A stretch of 64,000 nucleotides of DNA from Arenicellales bacterium (GTDB lineage Bacteria; Pseudomonadota; Gammaproteobacteria; BMS3Bbin11). The stretch spans positions 1-64,000 of the forward strand of contig JARFQE010000110.1 of the NCBI GenBank assembly GCA_029287915.1. The letters are read 5' to 3'. The notes below the pieces were generated by a model that saw only the letters and a program-made list of their open reading frames with translations, was not told where the DNA came from and made no database searches. The position numbers were made by a program, and so were the translations under genes. This document shows, piece by piece, positions 47,349 through 57,349 of this stretch (its first letter is position 1; the number at the start of each line of letters is the position of its first letter).

Positions 47349-47794
47349 ACCCTATCAAAAATCCTGTTGATGTCATCACTCCACTGGGAGAATGTTTTAC
47401 CCATGTTTAAATTGGGGAAAAACACATCCAGTTTCGTTGGATTCAGGGTGACCAGAATAGTTTCATTGCCTTCTGCAAAGATGGTAATTTTCAATGGTAG
47501 AAAGGCGATTAGCTCGGGATACTTTTTGGCGATGTCATGTACAACATCCTCGCGCATAAAAAATACGATCCTGTATTCAGCCGTATTGTAACCTGATGAT
47601 GTTAGACCAATATCGACGCGCTGGACACGTGATACAGTATAACCTTGCTGTGCGATCGAGGTTTGCAGGGCGTTCATTGCCTCTGGAAACGTCATAGCGA
47701 TACGACGCATGATGAGATCGTCGGCAACAGCAGAAACAGGAAATATCAGACAGACAAACAATAATCTGACCAGCGTTGTGCGACTATTCCTCAT
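47336..47794 (-). CDS. DUF302 domain secreted protein
   Basis: 152 residues. A signal peptide (hydrophobic about 8-23) is followed by a single DUF302 domain: MTFPEAMNALQTSIAQQGYT, the VQRVDIGLTSSGY region, VFFMREDV, PLKITIFAEGNETILVTLNP. No catalytic residues are known for DUF302. Its ATG overlaps the stop of the cytochrome-DUF302 gene (ATGA), so the two are coupled and probably work together in the periplasm. Confidence 0.82.
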   Translation of the reverse strand: MRNSRTTLVRLLFVCLIFPVSAVADDLIMRRIAMTFPEAMNALQTSIAQQGYTVSRVQRVDIGLTSSGYNTAEYRIVFFMREDVVHDIAKKYPELIAFLPLKITIFAEGNETILVTLNPTKLDVFFPNLNMGKTFSQWSDDINRIFDRVQAE

Positions 47795-48837
47795 AGCAAG
47801 GCCTCATCAATCATATCCTCATATACCGTTTTCATATCGGTACACATGGAATCGAGCTCGCTATTATTGTAAATCTCATTCATCCGTTTGGGATTAGCAT
47901 ACATCACATGCACCTTACCCTCATGTTCTGATACGGTAACCCTGCAGGGCAGGAATAAACCTACTCGAGGATCAAGCTTCAGTGCCTGGTCAAGGATATT
48001 GAAATTGCAGGAATAGATGATGACCTGTTTCTTATCTTCCTTGCCTTCTTCGGTCAGGCCGGTATCCAGGTTCTGTACCCGAATCAAACGAAAATTCATG
48101 CTGGATACGGCGTTCTTCAGGTTGGCAACGGTTTCTTCAACACTGTAGGGCGATTCTTTTATGATGACAGCAGGTTCATCTTCTATACTACCCTCGTCAG
48201 CGACGGTCTGCGTTTCAAACGTACGCACATACGTCACAATATCGTCTACGTCCTGTTCACTAAGACCATTGTCCAGGAAAGAAACCATTGGTGTGCCTTT
48301 CCTGCCGTTAATCAGTGTCGCCTTGATCATTTCATCGGAAGCAGAAGCGAGGAAGCCTTTATTATTCAGTGCCGGTGCGAGAATAGGCAGGCTGCGTGGA
48401 CGTGACATGGTTACGCCAGTTCCCGGGCCACCTGTACCTGTGTCACCATGGCAACTGGCACAGTGCTGTAAAAATAATTGTTTGCCATGTGTCGCATCAC
48501 CGTTGATCGGTTTTTTTGAATACACAGGGGGGGGACTGTCAGACCAGCTTCGTATATAGCCGATAATAGATTCAATGTTATCATCGCTAAGTTGCTTGAA
48601 TGCTGGCATAACTCTGCCTGGTCGGCCATTTCTGATGGTTTTAAACATATATTCGTCAGATGCAGTAGCCAGAAAATCAGGCAACGAAAGGGGTACACCC
48701 ATACCACCATTGCCATTGTATCCATGACAGGCAACACAATTCTGAAGATACAAGTGCTCTCCATTATGTTTGGCATATGCCTGTAATGATAAAGCCAGCA
48801 AGAAAAATAGAATGGTTGAAATTGGTAATTTGAACAT
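47791..48837 (-). CDS. Di-haem c-type cytochrome fused to a DUF302 domain
   Basis: 348 residues. A signal peptide (1-22) precedes cytochrome c domain 1, with haem site C34-V-A-C37-H38 (LQNCVACHGY) and Met in RVMPAF. Domain 2 has C126-A-S-C129-H130 and Met in TPMVSFL. A C-terminal DUF302 domain (about 235-340) contains VSSMNFRLIRVQNLDTGL, YSCNFN and FLPCRVTV, with two extra Cys. It is exported and likely redox active; the fusion directly links DUF302 to electron transfer. It diverges from amiC across 189 bp of AT-rich spacer that probably holds both promoters. Confidence 0.85.
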   Translation of the reverse strand: MFKLPISTILFFLLALSLQAYAKHNGEHLYLQNCVACHGYNGNGGMGVPLSLPDFLATASDEYMFKTIRNGRPGRVMPAFKQLSDDNIESIIGYIRSWSDSPPPVYSKKPINGDATHGKQLFLQHCASCHGDTGTGGPGTGVTMSRPRSLPILAPALNNKGFLASASDEMIKATLINGRKGTPMVSFLDNGLSEQDVDDIVTYVRTFETQTVADEGSIEDEPAVIIKESPYSVEETVANLKNAVSSMNFRLIRVQNLDTGLTEEGKEDKKQVIIYSCNFNILDQALKLDPRVGLFLPCRVTVSEHEGKVHVMYANPKRMNEIYNNSELDSMCTDMKTVYEDMIDEALL

Positions 48838-49026
48838 TTACCTTACCCCGCAGATCAGACAAAAAGTATTATAATATGCATAAAACTAGCATACTTTGAT
48901 TATTGTCAATTACTCCATGTTATGAAAAATTAACGATGCAACGGGCTAATAACCTGCCACGGCAAGTGGATATTATAAACTTAAACCTGATCAATTGACC
49001 GGCAGGATTTTTACCAGATATTATTA

Positions 49027-50196
49027 ATGAAGCGGTATATTCTTTATTTTATTTTAGCAAGCCTTTTGCTACCCCATCTAGCTGCTTCATCCTCTAAAGT
49101 CAGTGTAAAAAATCTGCGTCTGTGGAATGCTCCTGATAATACCCGAGTGGTGCTGGATTTGAGCAGTGGCATTGATCACAGAATCTCGACTTTTTCCAAT
49201 CCTGACCGGATTGCGATTGATCTCAAGGACGCCAGGCTCAGCAGTGACATACCGCATGAGATCAAAGATAACCCTTTCATTAAGCGGTTCCGCTATGGAC
49301 AGTATTCAAAAAATATCACACGCATAGTGATTGATCTGAAAAAACCGGTACGTGTAAAGAGTTTTACCCTGAAGCCAAATAATGTTTATGGCCACCGACT
49401 TGTCGTCGACCTGTTTGATAAATACACTGCAACAGCACCAAAGGTTGCTCGTTCTGCCCCAAAACATACAGGAATAGTCACCGTGGCAATTGATGCGGGC
49501 CATGGTGGTGAAGATTTTGGCGCATCCGGCAAGAAAAAAACACGAGAGAAGAAGGTTGTCCTGTCTATTGCAAAGGAACTTAAGAAATTGATCGACAAGG
49601 ATCCGGCTTTACGTTCATATATGACCCGTAAGGGGGATTATTATGTGTCACTAAGAAATCGCACAATGCTGGCGAGAAAAGCAAATGCTGACCTGTTTGT
49701 ATCAATACATGCTGATGCCTTCCGCCGTTCCTCTGCACGTGGCGCATCGGTCTATGCGCTATCCAAACGTGGGGCAAGTAGTGAGACAGCACGCTGGTTG
49801 GCAAATAAGGAAAATGCAGCTGATCTTGTTGGTGGTGCTTCGATTAGCGATCGTGAGGACGCCGTTGCCGGTGTATTGCTGGATATGCAAATGGACAAGA
49901 CACTGGAATTCAGCATTAGTTTTGGTGCTGAGGTGTTGAAAGAAATGAAAAAAATAGCGAAATTGCATAGCAAGACTGTGCAGCAGGCAGGTTTTGTTGT
50001 GCTGAAATCACCTGATATCCCTTCTGTGCTGGTAGAAACGGGGTTTATATCCAATCCCTATGAAGAACGAAAACTGAAAAGCGGTAAATATCAGCGACAG
50101 GTAGCTAATGCTATATACAAAGGCATCAAGCGATTTATTAGCAATGAAAAAACAGCGTTTATGACTCCTCCTTCTTCCGGAAAAAGTAAAAACTAA
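49027..50196 (+). CDS. amiC: N-acetylmuramoyl-L-alanine amidase (AmiC type)
   Basis: Splits septal peptidoglycan during division. 389 residues: signal peptide, AMIN domain (about 25-125: VKNLRLWNAPDNTRVVLDLS and so on), linker, then Amidase_3 with zinc ligands in AIDAGHGGEDFGASG and SIHADAF and the catalytic Glu in VLVETGFISNPYEE. A LysM tail is absent. Its stop overlaps the mutL start by one base. Confidence 0.94.
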   Translation: MKRYILYFILASLLLPHLAASSSKVSVKNLRLWNAPDNTRVVLDLSSGIDHRISTFSNPDRIAIDLKDARLSSDIPHEIKDNPFIKRFRYGQYSKNITRIVIDLKKPVRVKSFTLKPNNVYGHRLVVDLFDKYTATAPKVARSAPKHTGIVTVAIDAGHGGEDFGASGKKKTREKKVVLSIAKELKKLIDKDPALRSYMTRKGDYYVSLRNRTMLARKANADLFVSIHADAFRRSSARGASVYALSKRGASSETARWLANKENAADLVGGASISDREDAVAGVLLDMQMDKTLEFSISFGAEVLKEMKKIAKLHSKTVQQAGFVVLKSPDIPSVLVETGFISNPYEERKLKSGKYQRQVANAIYKGIKRFISNEKTAFMTPPSSGKSKN

Positions 50197-52052
50197 TGAG
50201 GAATATGGGGTTTAGTGTGGAATCACCGGAAATTCGTCATTTATCAGCACAGCTGGTAAATCAGATAGCCGCCGGTGAAATTGTTGAAAGACCGGCATCT
50301 GTATTAAAAGAACTGCTCGAAAACAGCCTTGATGCCGGCGCCAGGCAAATTGTCGTAGAGCTTGAACATGGTGGCCTGCGACGTATCTCAGTCCGTGATG
50401 ACGGGCATGGAATCCGCCAGGATTGTCTGATACTGGCAATGGGCCGGCATGCGACGAGCAAAATCTATAGTCAGCAGGACCTGGTCAATGTTACAACCAT
50501 GGGTTTTCGTGGTGAGGCTTTACCGAGTATGGGGTCTGTCTCCAGAATGAGCATCACCAGTTGTGCCACTGGTGCGGAGCATGCATGGAAACTGATCTGT
50601 GAAGGCGATGGTAAGATTTCACAACCTGAACCCGCAGCCCATCCTCGAGGGACCAGTATCGAAATTTGTGATCTTTTTTTCAATACTCCGGCCCGTCGCA
50701 AGTTTCTACGCACTGAGAAAACAGAATACAAACACCTGGAACGTCGTTTTCTAGAGCAGGCTCTGGCGCGGCCAGATGTTGCTTTCCAGCTTTTCCATAA
50801 TGGACGCGCTGTGCATTCAATAGATGCCGTTGACGATGTAGCGGGCCGTAACAAGCGTGTCGCCAGTGTGCTAGGTAATGATTTTATCAAGAACTCTCTT
50901 TACATCGAGCAGCAGGCTGGTGATCTACGAATTCATGGCTGGTTCTCCCTGCCAACCTATTCAAGAAGCCAGCGAGACCAGCAGTTCTTTTATGTGAATC
51001 AGCGTTTCGTGCGAGATAAGCTGTTAATGCATGCGGTTAACCAGGCCTATCGTGATGTTTTACATCACCAGCGTCAGCCGGCATTTGTGCTGTTTCTGGC
51101 ATTGCCGTCGAACCAGGTCGACGTCAATGTACATCCCGGAAAACATGAGGTCAGGTTTCGTGAAGACAGACAAATCCACGGCTTTGTTTCCCATTCTCTG
51201 AAAAGGATGCTGACAAATACCACTCCGGGGCTAAAGCAGGATGATGATCTGGCCAGTAAATTCGCTGATATTGCTGATGTACCTGGTTTTGCGTCATCAG
51301 AAAATACTGGCACATTTCAATTTGTCCAACGCAGGTTCGATACCCCCCATAGGCCTGGTGCTGTCCATCAGCAACTGCCGGGACTGGATAAACTCTACTC
51401 TGCTACCGGCGCTGCTGATAGTGTCCAGAACTTTCATGGTAGTCATAAGGTAAACGAGTGCAGTGATGAGTTTCCACTGGGTTTTGCTATAGCACAGCTA
51501 CATGGAATATATGTTCTGGCAGAAAATGCACAGGGTCTGGTGATTGTTGATATGCATGCCGCACATGAGAGAATCGTTTATGAGAAACTAAAGTCTCAGC
51601 TAGACAAAGAGCAATTAGCAACACAGCCTTTACTGGTTCCTGTTCATCTGGCCTTGAGTCAGGAGGAAGTTTCTATGGCGGAATCAAATAACAATTATTT
51701 CAATAAGATAGGCTTTGAAGTTGAAGTAATAACTGAATCAAGTATCGTGATTCGCACAGTACCTGAGCTGCTTTCCAGGGCTGATATTCCGACCCTGTTT
51801 CGAGATATTCTTTCAGATCTTGCAGAGCATGGCCGTTCCAGCAGGATCGAAGACAACATTGATGGGATTCTTTCTACCATGGCATGCCACGGTTCGGTAA
51901 GGGCAAACCGTCAACTCAGCAGAGATGAAATGAATGCCCTGTTGCGGGAAATGGAACAGACTGAACGAAGTAATCAGTGTAATCATGGCCGTCCAACCTG
52001 GAAGCAGTTCAGTATTTCAGAGATCGATAAATGGTTCCTCCGTGGACAGTAA
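50196..52052 (+). CDS. mutL: DNA mismatch repair protein MutL (endonuclease type)
   Basis: 618 residues. The GHKL ATPase domain has ELLENSLDAGA, RDDGHGI and TTMGFRGEALPS. The C-terminal domain retains the metal-dependent nicking motif DMHAAHERIVYE (DxHAx2Ex4E, about 451-462) together with ACHGSVRAN (about 563) and CNHGRP (about 596). These mark a nicking MutL as in MutH-less bacteria, unlike E. coli. Second gene of the amiC-mutL-miaA-hfq-hflX run. Confidence 0.95.
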   Translation: MRNMGFSVESPEIRHLSAQLVNQIAAGEIVERPASVLKELLENSLDAGARQIVVELEHGGLRRISVRDDGHGIRQDCLILAMGRHATSKIYSQQDLVNVTTMGFRGEALPSMGSVSRMSITSCATGAEHAWKLICEGDGKISQPEPAAHPRGTSIEICDLFFNTPARRKFLRTEKTEYKHLERRFLEQALARPDVAFQLFHNGRAVHSIDAVDDVAGRNKRVASVLGNDFIKNSLYIEQQAGDLRIHGWFSLPTYSRSQRDQQFFYVNQRFVRDKLLMHAVNQAYRDVLHHQRQPAFVLFLALPSNQVDVNVHPGKHEVRFREDRQIHGFVSHSLKRMLTNTTPGLKQDDDLASKFADIADVPGFASSENTGTFQFVQRRFDTPHRPGAVHQQLPGLDKLYSATGAADSVQNFHGSHKVNECSDEFPLGFAIAQLHGIYVLAENAQGLVIVDMHAAHERIVYEKLKSQLDKEQLATQPLLVPVHLALSQEEVSMAESNNNYFNKIGFEVEVITESSIVIRTVPELLSRADIPTLFRDILSDLAEHGRSSRIEDNIDGILSTMACHGSVRANRQLSRDEMNALLREMEQTERSNQCNHGRPTWKQFSISEIDKWFLRGQ

Positions 52053-52083
52053 GAGAGTTTTGCGTATTAGGTTTTAGCTTTAA

Positions 52084-52111
52084 CGTAAATCGTAAAGCGT
52101 AAAACGTAAAA
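52084..52111. repeat. Four-copy heptamer repeat (CGTAAAN)
   Basis: Exact consecutive 7-bp units CGTAAAT, CGTAAAG, CGTAAAA and CGTAAAA fill the short mutL-miaA spacer. Period 7 is the same as the repeat at 37891-37918, but the unit sequence differs. Confidence 0.7.
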
Positions 52112-52137
52112 CAGATAAGCTCCCGACCAGACTCATC

Positions 52138-53094
52138 ATGAGCAATAAAGGCAATAAACCCGCTGCGATCTTTCTGATGGGACCGACAGCTGCCGGCAAA
52201 ACAGGACTGGCCATGTACCTTGCTGATCATATACCGGTGGGGTTGATTAGCGTTGACTCGGGCCAGGTTTATCGGGGGATGGATATTGGGACTGCCAAAC
52301 TTTCGTTTGAAGAAATGAAAGACTATCCACATGCACTGATTGATATCCGAGATGTCTCAGAGCCTTATTCAGCTGATGATTTTCGCTCTGATGCGTTGTC
52401 TATGATGGATAAATATCAAAATCAGGGGCGGATTCCATTGCTGGTAGGAGGGACGATGTTTTATTTCCGCACATTACAATATGGGTTACCTGATTTACCT
52501 TCAGCCAATGAAAAAGTGCGAGAAAAACTGCTCGCAGAGGCAGAAATAAATGGATGGCAGTCCTTGCATGACCGCCTTGCAAAAATTGATCCTGCTTCGG
52601 CAAAACGGATTAATCCCAATGACAAACAGCGCATACAGCGTGCACTGGAGATTTTTCAGCTCAGTGGAATCAACCCTACCAAACATGCACAGACTGCCCG
52701 GCGGGAAATACCATGGAATATTATTAAAATAGGCATCTGGCCATCTGATCGTCATGTGTTGCATAAACGCATTGAACAGAGGTTGGCTCTGATGTTCGAT
52801 CAGGGCTTCATCGATGAAGTTAAAAAGTTAAAGAACAGGGGGCTTGATGATAGCCTGCCTGCGATGCGTGCAGTCGGTTATCGCCAGGTACTTGAATATC
52901 TTGACGGCAAATGCAGCTATGATGAAATGCGCATGCGCTGTATTTACAGTACCCGGCAACTTGCAAAGCGTCAATTGACCTGGCTTAGAAATGATTCTCA
53001 GATAAAATGGTTCGACAGCATGAACGAAGATTTTCCTGAAAAGGTCTTGGAATTTGTCCAAAAAAAGACTAGTGTTCATGACTCTGCCTGTTGA
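52138..53094 (+). CDS. miaA: tRNA dimethylallyltransferase MiaA
   Basis: Adds isopentenyl to A37 of tRNAs reading UNN codons. 318 residues: P-loop FLMGPTAAGKTGLAMYLA, SVDSGQVYRGMDIGTAKLS, LLVGGTMFYFRTL, RIQRALEIF and AVGYRQVLEYLDG with the RQLAKRQLTWLR helix. Precedes hfq, the usual gammaproteobacterial order. Confidence 0.96.
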   Translation: MSNKGNKPAAIFLMGPTAAGKTGLAMYLADHIPVGLISVDSGQVYRGMDIGTAKLSFEEMKDYPHALIDIRDVSEPYSADDFRSDALSMMDKYQNQGRIPLLVGGTMFYFRTLQYGLPDLPSANEKVREKLLAEAEINGWQSLHDRLAKIDPASAKRINPNDKQRIQRALEIFQLSGINPTKHAQTARREIPWNIIKIGIWPSDRHVLHKRIEQRLALMFDQGFIDEVKKLKNRGLDDSLPAMRAVGYRQVLEYLDGKCSYDEMRMRCIYSTRQLAKRQLTWLRNDSQIKWFDSMNEDFPEKVLEFVQKKTSVHDSAC

Positions 53095-53269
53095 AAACAT
53101 GTGTGATTACGGCTGATGGAGGATTACCCTGTAAATGCATGCTGTGTGAGTGAGGTGAAACGGGGCATTGATTTACTGGAAATTAACCGGACATACATAA
53201 AAGCAACACAGAAATAACAGCGAAACAGACTGAGCTGAAAACAATAAATAATTATTAAGGAGTATTACA

Positions 53270-53521
53270 ATGTCAAATCCAAAAGGGCTAACACTACAAG
53301 ACCCATATCTAAATACGCTCCGTAAGGAAAGAATTCCTGTGTCCATTTTTCTGGTAAACGGAATCAAATTACAGGGACAAATAGAATCATTCGATCAGTT
53401 TGTAGTTCTGCTAAAAAATACCGTTAGTCAAATGATTTACAAACATGCAATTTCTACTGTTGTGCCTTCCCGTGCAGTAAAACTCCAGCTCGATGACGCG
53501 GACAGTGCCGGAAATCAGTGA
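53270..53521 (+). CDS. hfq: RNA chaperone Hfq
   Basis: Ring-forming sRNA/mRNA matchmaker of 83 residues. Sm1 is [20 protein letters not shown] with [18 protein letters not shown], and Sm2 is [11 protein letters not shown]. The C-terminal tail is short compared with E. coli (102 residues). A strong SD AAGGAG precedes the ATG. The hflX start lies within its last 29 bp. Confidence 0.97.
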   Translation: MSNPKGLTLQDPYLNTLRKERIPVSIFLVNGIKLQGQIESFDQFVVLLKNTVSQMIYKHAISTVVPSRAVKLQLDDADSAGNQ

Positions 53522-54827
53522 TCTGACAGAAAATTCAAGCCAGCGATCTGTCGCTGATCTTTCGATTAAGGACGGTACCGAGCAGGCCGTTCTTGTTCAT
53601 ATACATTTCAACCGTCATCGGGATGAAGAATCCCTGGCTGAGCTGGATTTGCTTGCGCGCTCGGCCGGAGCACTGCCCGTAGCTAAAATTACCGGTAGTC
53701 GACGAAGTCCTGATCCTGCACTATTTGTAGGCAAGGGCAAGGCCGAGGAAATACGCCAGGCAGTACAGGATACTGGTGCCAGGCTGGTGCTGATAAACCA
53801 TACCATTACTCCGGTACAGGAAAGGAACCTTGAACGGGCCCTGCAGTGTCGTGTTATAGACCGAACCGGGCTAATACTGGATATCTTTGCCACACGGGCA
53901 AAAAGTCACGAGGGCAAATTGCAGGTGGAGCTTGCCCAGCTTCGACATTTATCAACTCGTTTAATCCGGGGCTGGACCCACCTTGAGCGTCAGAAGGGCG
54001 GTATAGGGCTTAGGGGCCCAGGTGAAACGCAGCTGGAAACGGATCGGCGATTGCTGGGACAACGAATAAAATCTTTACGGGCACGTCTGGAAAAGGTAAG
54101 AAAAAGACGCTCACAACGTCGCAAAGCAAGAAACAAGGTACCTGTATCGACAGTTTCACTCGTCGGTTATACCAATGCCGGCAAATCATCAATATTCAAT
54201 TACCTGACCGGGGCCGGTGTATTTCAGGCAGATCAGCTATTTGCTACCCTGGATCCGACAATGAGACGTCTTGATCTACCAAATGCCGGGCATATAATTC
54301 TGGCAGATACCGTTGGTTTCATCAGTCATCTACCCCATTCACTGGTTGAGGCCTTTCATTCTACGTTAGAAGAAGTCAGTGATGCTTCTCTACTGTTGCA
54401 CGTGGTTGATCACTCATCGGATCGACGCAGTGAAAATATTGAACAGGTAAATGAAGTTCTGAAAGAGATTAATGCCAACGACATTCCCGTCATCACGGTT
54501 TATAACAAGGTGGATCTGACGGACCGTGATGCCGGTCTGGAACGGAATAAAGAGGGGGTCATTTCAAAAGTCTGGGTATCAGCAAGTACCGGCGAAGGTA
54601 TGGAACTTCTGATGCGCGCGATAGATGAACATTTTAGCCGTTTTCGCTTTCGCCAAACCATAACCGTGCCCGTTGCAGAAGGTGCGCTGCGCGCAAAGAT
54701 ATTTCAGCGCTTCAGTGTCCTGCATCAGTCCATGCATGAAAATGGAGATTGGGAAATGGAAGTGGAGGGAAGCCAGGCTGACATGGCCTGGCTGCACAGG
54801 CAAACGGTTGATCATCAGGCGGCCTGA
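53493..54827 (+). CDS. hflX: Ribosome-associated GTPase HflX
   Basis: Ribosome-splitting GTPase of 444 residues. The N-terminal ND1 region has [14 protein letters not shown], the linker has [20 protein letters not shown] (20 residues), and the G domain has [23 protein letters not shown] and VYNKVD. About 23 residues at the N-terminus exceed E. coli HflX and come from the start inside hfq; a later start is possible. Confidence 0.94.
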   Translation: MTRTVPEISDLTENSSQRSVADLSIKDGTEQAVLVHIHFNRHRDEESLAELDLLARSAGALPVAKITGSRRSPDPALFVGKGKAEEIRQAVQDTGARLVLINHTITPVQERNLERALQCRVIDRTGLILDIFATRAKSHEGKLQVELAQLRHLSTRLIRGWTHLERQKGGIGLRGPGETQLETDRRLLGQRIKSLRARLEKVRKRRSQRRKARNKVPVSTVSLVGYTNAGKSSIFNYLTGAGVFQADQLFATLDPTMRRLDLPNAGHIILADTVGFISHLPHSLVEAFHSTLEEVSDASLLLHVVDHSSDRRSENIEQVNEVLKEINANDIPVITVYNKVDLTDRDAGLERNKEGVISKVWVSASTGEGMELLMRAIDEHFSRFRFRQTITVPVAEGALRAKIFQRFSVLHQSMHENGDWEMEVEGSQADMAWLHRQTVDHQAA

Positions 54828-55037
54828 TGAATCCAGGTCAATGATTAAAGATCGGCAATATTGTCGACACTGATTTTCTTTCATCTTGCTCTGATCCACC
54901 CAATTGTCTCTGGAATTCCCTATATAACCATCTGGATAAACGGGAAAATGTATATTTTTCACTGAATTCTATATGCCAGAACTGAAATTCAAGATAGAAT
55001 CTCACCTCTTTGAATAGTGATAGGAGTAAGTAAAGCC

Positions 55038-56246
55038 ATGCCATGGAATCAGCCTGGTGGCTCAGATGGAAAAGACCCCTGGGGAAACAAGAATAACCAG
55101 GAAGGTCCGCCAGATCTCGATGAGGTCGTTAGAAATCTACAGAAACGTTTTAGTCGTCTTTTTGGCGGTGGAAAAGGTGGTGATAGTAAAAAGCGAGGAA
55201 GCGGAGGCAGTCCGTTTGGCACCACTGGTGTGCTCGTGGTGCTGGTTTTACTTGTTGGTGTCTGGCTGGCTACCGGCTTTTATACAGTACAGCAAGGTGA
55301 AACCGCCGTCATCCTGCGCTTTGGTGAATACCAGAAATCAACCTCTGCAGGCTTGCATTGGCACATACCAGCACCTGTAGAGACTAAAATTATCGTCAAT
55401 ACCGAGAAGGTTTACACGGTTGAAGTCGGCTATCGTTCAACAATCAACAATGCCAGGCAAACCGTCCAGCGTGAGTCGCTGATGCTCACTGAGGATGAGA
55501 ACATCATCGATATTGCCTTTGCGGTGCAGTACCGGATAGCGAATGCCACTGACTTCCTGTTCAACGTCAGTGACAACAAGGATCTCGTTGTGCGTTCGTC
55601 AACAGAGGCTGCAGTCAGGGAAACGGTTGGCAAAACATCGATGGACGATGTCATCACCAGCGGTCGCTCGATTGTCGGCAGCAGTACCAGAGAGATCCTG
55701 CAGCGCATTCTTGATCGCTACAAAACAGGCATTGAAATTGTCACGGTCGACATGCAGCATGCTTTGCCGCCAGAGGAAGTCAAATCGGCATTCGATGATG
55801 CAGTAAAGGCGCGCGAGGACGAAGTCCGCTTTAAGAACGAGGCGGAAGCCTATGCCAATGACGTAATCCCACGGGCACGCGGCCGGGCAGCACGTATAAA
55901 CCAGGAGGCTGAGGCCTACAAGGCGACGGTGATTGCCAATGCTGAAGGCCAGGCGTCCCGCTTCAACAGTATCCTGAAGGAATTCAATGCGGCGCCTGAA
56001 GTGACCCGCGAGCGCATGTACATCGAGAGCATCGAGCAGGTGCTTAACGGCAGCAACCTGGTCATGATCGACCAGGAAAAAAGTAACAACATTATGTACC
56101 TGCCGTTGGACAAAATGCTGAACCGCATCGAGCCCCGGGAAGCCCTCAGCCCTGAAGCCACCAATATACCCAGTGATGCGCTGAATGAAGTCAGAAAGAA
56201 AATCAATGAATACCGCCAGCGCGATGGCCGGACGAGCAGGAGATAA
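55038..56246 (+). CDS. hflK: FtsH protease modulator HflK
   Basis: SPFH/prohibitin-family membrane protein of 402 residues, forming with HflC a cage around FtsH. A Gly/Asp-rich cytosolic head (MPWNQPGG to about 70), one membrane helix (about 73-91), then the SPFH domain (YTVQQGETAVILRFGEYQ) and a long helical arm. Start ATG 55038 has GGAG upstream; an ATG seven codons earlier is less likely. The 210-bp spacer after hflX suggests a separate promoter. Confidence 0.95.
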   Translation: MPWNQPGGSDGKDPWGNKNNQEGPPDLDEVVRNLQKRFSRLFGGGKGGDSKKRGSGGSPFGTTGVLVVLVLLVGVWLATGFYTVQQGETAVILRFGEYQKSTSAGLHWHIPAPVETKIIVNTEKVYTVEVGYRSTINNARQTVQRESLMLTEDENIIDIAFAVQYRIANATDFLFNVSDNKDLVVRSSTEAAVRETVGKTSMDDVITSGRSIVGSSTREILQRILDRYKTGIEIVTVDMQHALPPEEVKSAFDDAVKAREDEVRFKNEAEAYANDVIPRARGRAARINQEAEAYKATVIANAEGQASRFNSILKEFNAAPEVTRERMYIESIEQVLNGSNLVMIDQEKSNNIMYLPLDKMLNRIEPREALSPEATNIPSDALNEVRKKINEYRQRDGRTSRR

Positions 56247-56249
56247 GCC

Positions 56250-57122
56250 ATGCCATCAAAATTACCTGTAATCGCAATTGTATTATTTCTCGGAGCACTC
56301 ATTGCTTCTGGAGTTTTCTATACCGTTGATGAACGTGAAAAGGCCATCGTTTTCAAGTTCGGTGAAATCATCCGTGCTGATGACAAGCCAGGTCTGCATC
56401 TGAAGGTGCCGGTGATCAACCAGGTGCGCTATTTTGATGCGCGTGTCCAGACCATGGATTCCGAGGCGGAAACCTACCTGACAGTAGAAAAGAAGGGACT
56501 GGTAGTGGACTCATTCGTCAAGTGGCGGATCATTAATCCGACACAATACTTTGTTTCAGTGAGTGGACTGGCAACAAATGCCAGCCAGCGCCTGCGCCAG
56601 CTTGTCAATGATGGTCTGCGAACCGAGTTCGGTAAGCGAACCGTAACGGAAGTCATCTCCGGTGATCGTAGCCAGATCATGAAAATCGTTCAGGAAAAAA
56701 CAAACAAAGATGCTGAAAAATTCGGTATAGCGGTTATTGATGTCCGTCTGAAGCGTGTTGACCTGGTGCAGGAAATTTCCCAGTCGGTGTTCGATCGCAT
56801 GGAAGCTGAACGTGGAAGAGTGGCCAAAGACCTGCGAGCACGAGGTGCCGAGGCAGCAGAACGGTTGCGCGCGGATGCAGACCGCCAGTCGGCGGTCATC
56901 GTTGCCGAAGCCGAACGAGAATCTCAGATCATTCGTGGCCAGGGTGATGCCGAGGCAACACGAATTTACGCCGAGGCCTTTAGCCGGGATACCGAGTTCT
57001 TCTCCTTCTATCGCAGTCTTGCAGCCTATTCCAACACCTTCAGAGATAATGAAGCGATGATGGTTATCGAGCCTGACAGTGAGTTCTTCAGGTATCTGAA
57101 AGATCCGGCAGGAAAGCAGTAA
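56250..57122 (+). CDS. hflC: FtsH protease modulator HflC
   Basis: Partner of HflK. 290 residues: N-terminal membrane helix (about 5-22), SPFH domain (YTVDEREKAIVFKFGEI), coiled arm rich in Ala/Glu/Arg, and the tail FRDNEAMMVIEPDSEFFRYL. 3 bp after hflK. Confidence 0.96.
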   Translation: MPSKLPVIAIVLFLGALIASGVFYTVDEREKAIVFKFGEIIRADDKPGLHLKVPVINQVRYFDARVQTMDSEAETYLTVEKKGLVVDSFVKWRIINPTQYFVSVSGLATNASQRLRQLVNDGLRTEFGKRTVTEVISGDRSQIMKIVQEKTNKDAEKFGIAVIDVRLKRVDLVQEISQSVFDRMEAERGRVAKDLRARGAEAAERLRADADRQSAVIVAEAERESQIIRGQGDAEATRIYAEAFSRDTEFFSFYRSLAAYSNTFRDNEAMMVIEPDSEFFRYLKDPAGKQ

Positions 57123-57134
57123 GCACTAAAGACG

Positions 57135-57338
57135 ATGGACTGGAACGACCTGTTTGCGGCGATTGCCCTGATGCTGATCTTTGAAGGCATACTGCCTTTT
57201 CTCAATCCTGACCGCTACCGCAGGATGCTGGAGATGATGGAACAGATCAGCAACAGTCAGTTAAGGACAATGGGTTTGATCGTAATGACCATTGGAGCAG
57301 TATTGCTGACCTTCGTTCGCTCAGGTTCAACCACCTAG
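57135..57338 (+). CDS. DUF2065 small membrane protein
   Basis: 67 residues with two helices: LFAAIALMLIFEGILPFLNP and MGLIVMTIGAVLLTFV, the DUF2065 pattern, with RYRRMLEMM between. It always sits near hflC in gammaproteobacteria and may belong to the HflKC complex; function is not established. Confidence 0.9.
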   Translation: MDWNDLFAAIALMLIFEGILPFLNPDRYRRMLEMMEQISNSQLRTMGLIVMTIGAVLLTFVRSGSTT

Positions 57339-57349
57339 GTTTTCTTATA

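Noticed and set aside
53493-53521. hfq-hflX gene fusion or frameshift
   Set aside because: Both proteins are complete; the 29-bp overlap is an ordinary out-of-frame overlap.
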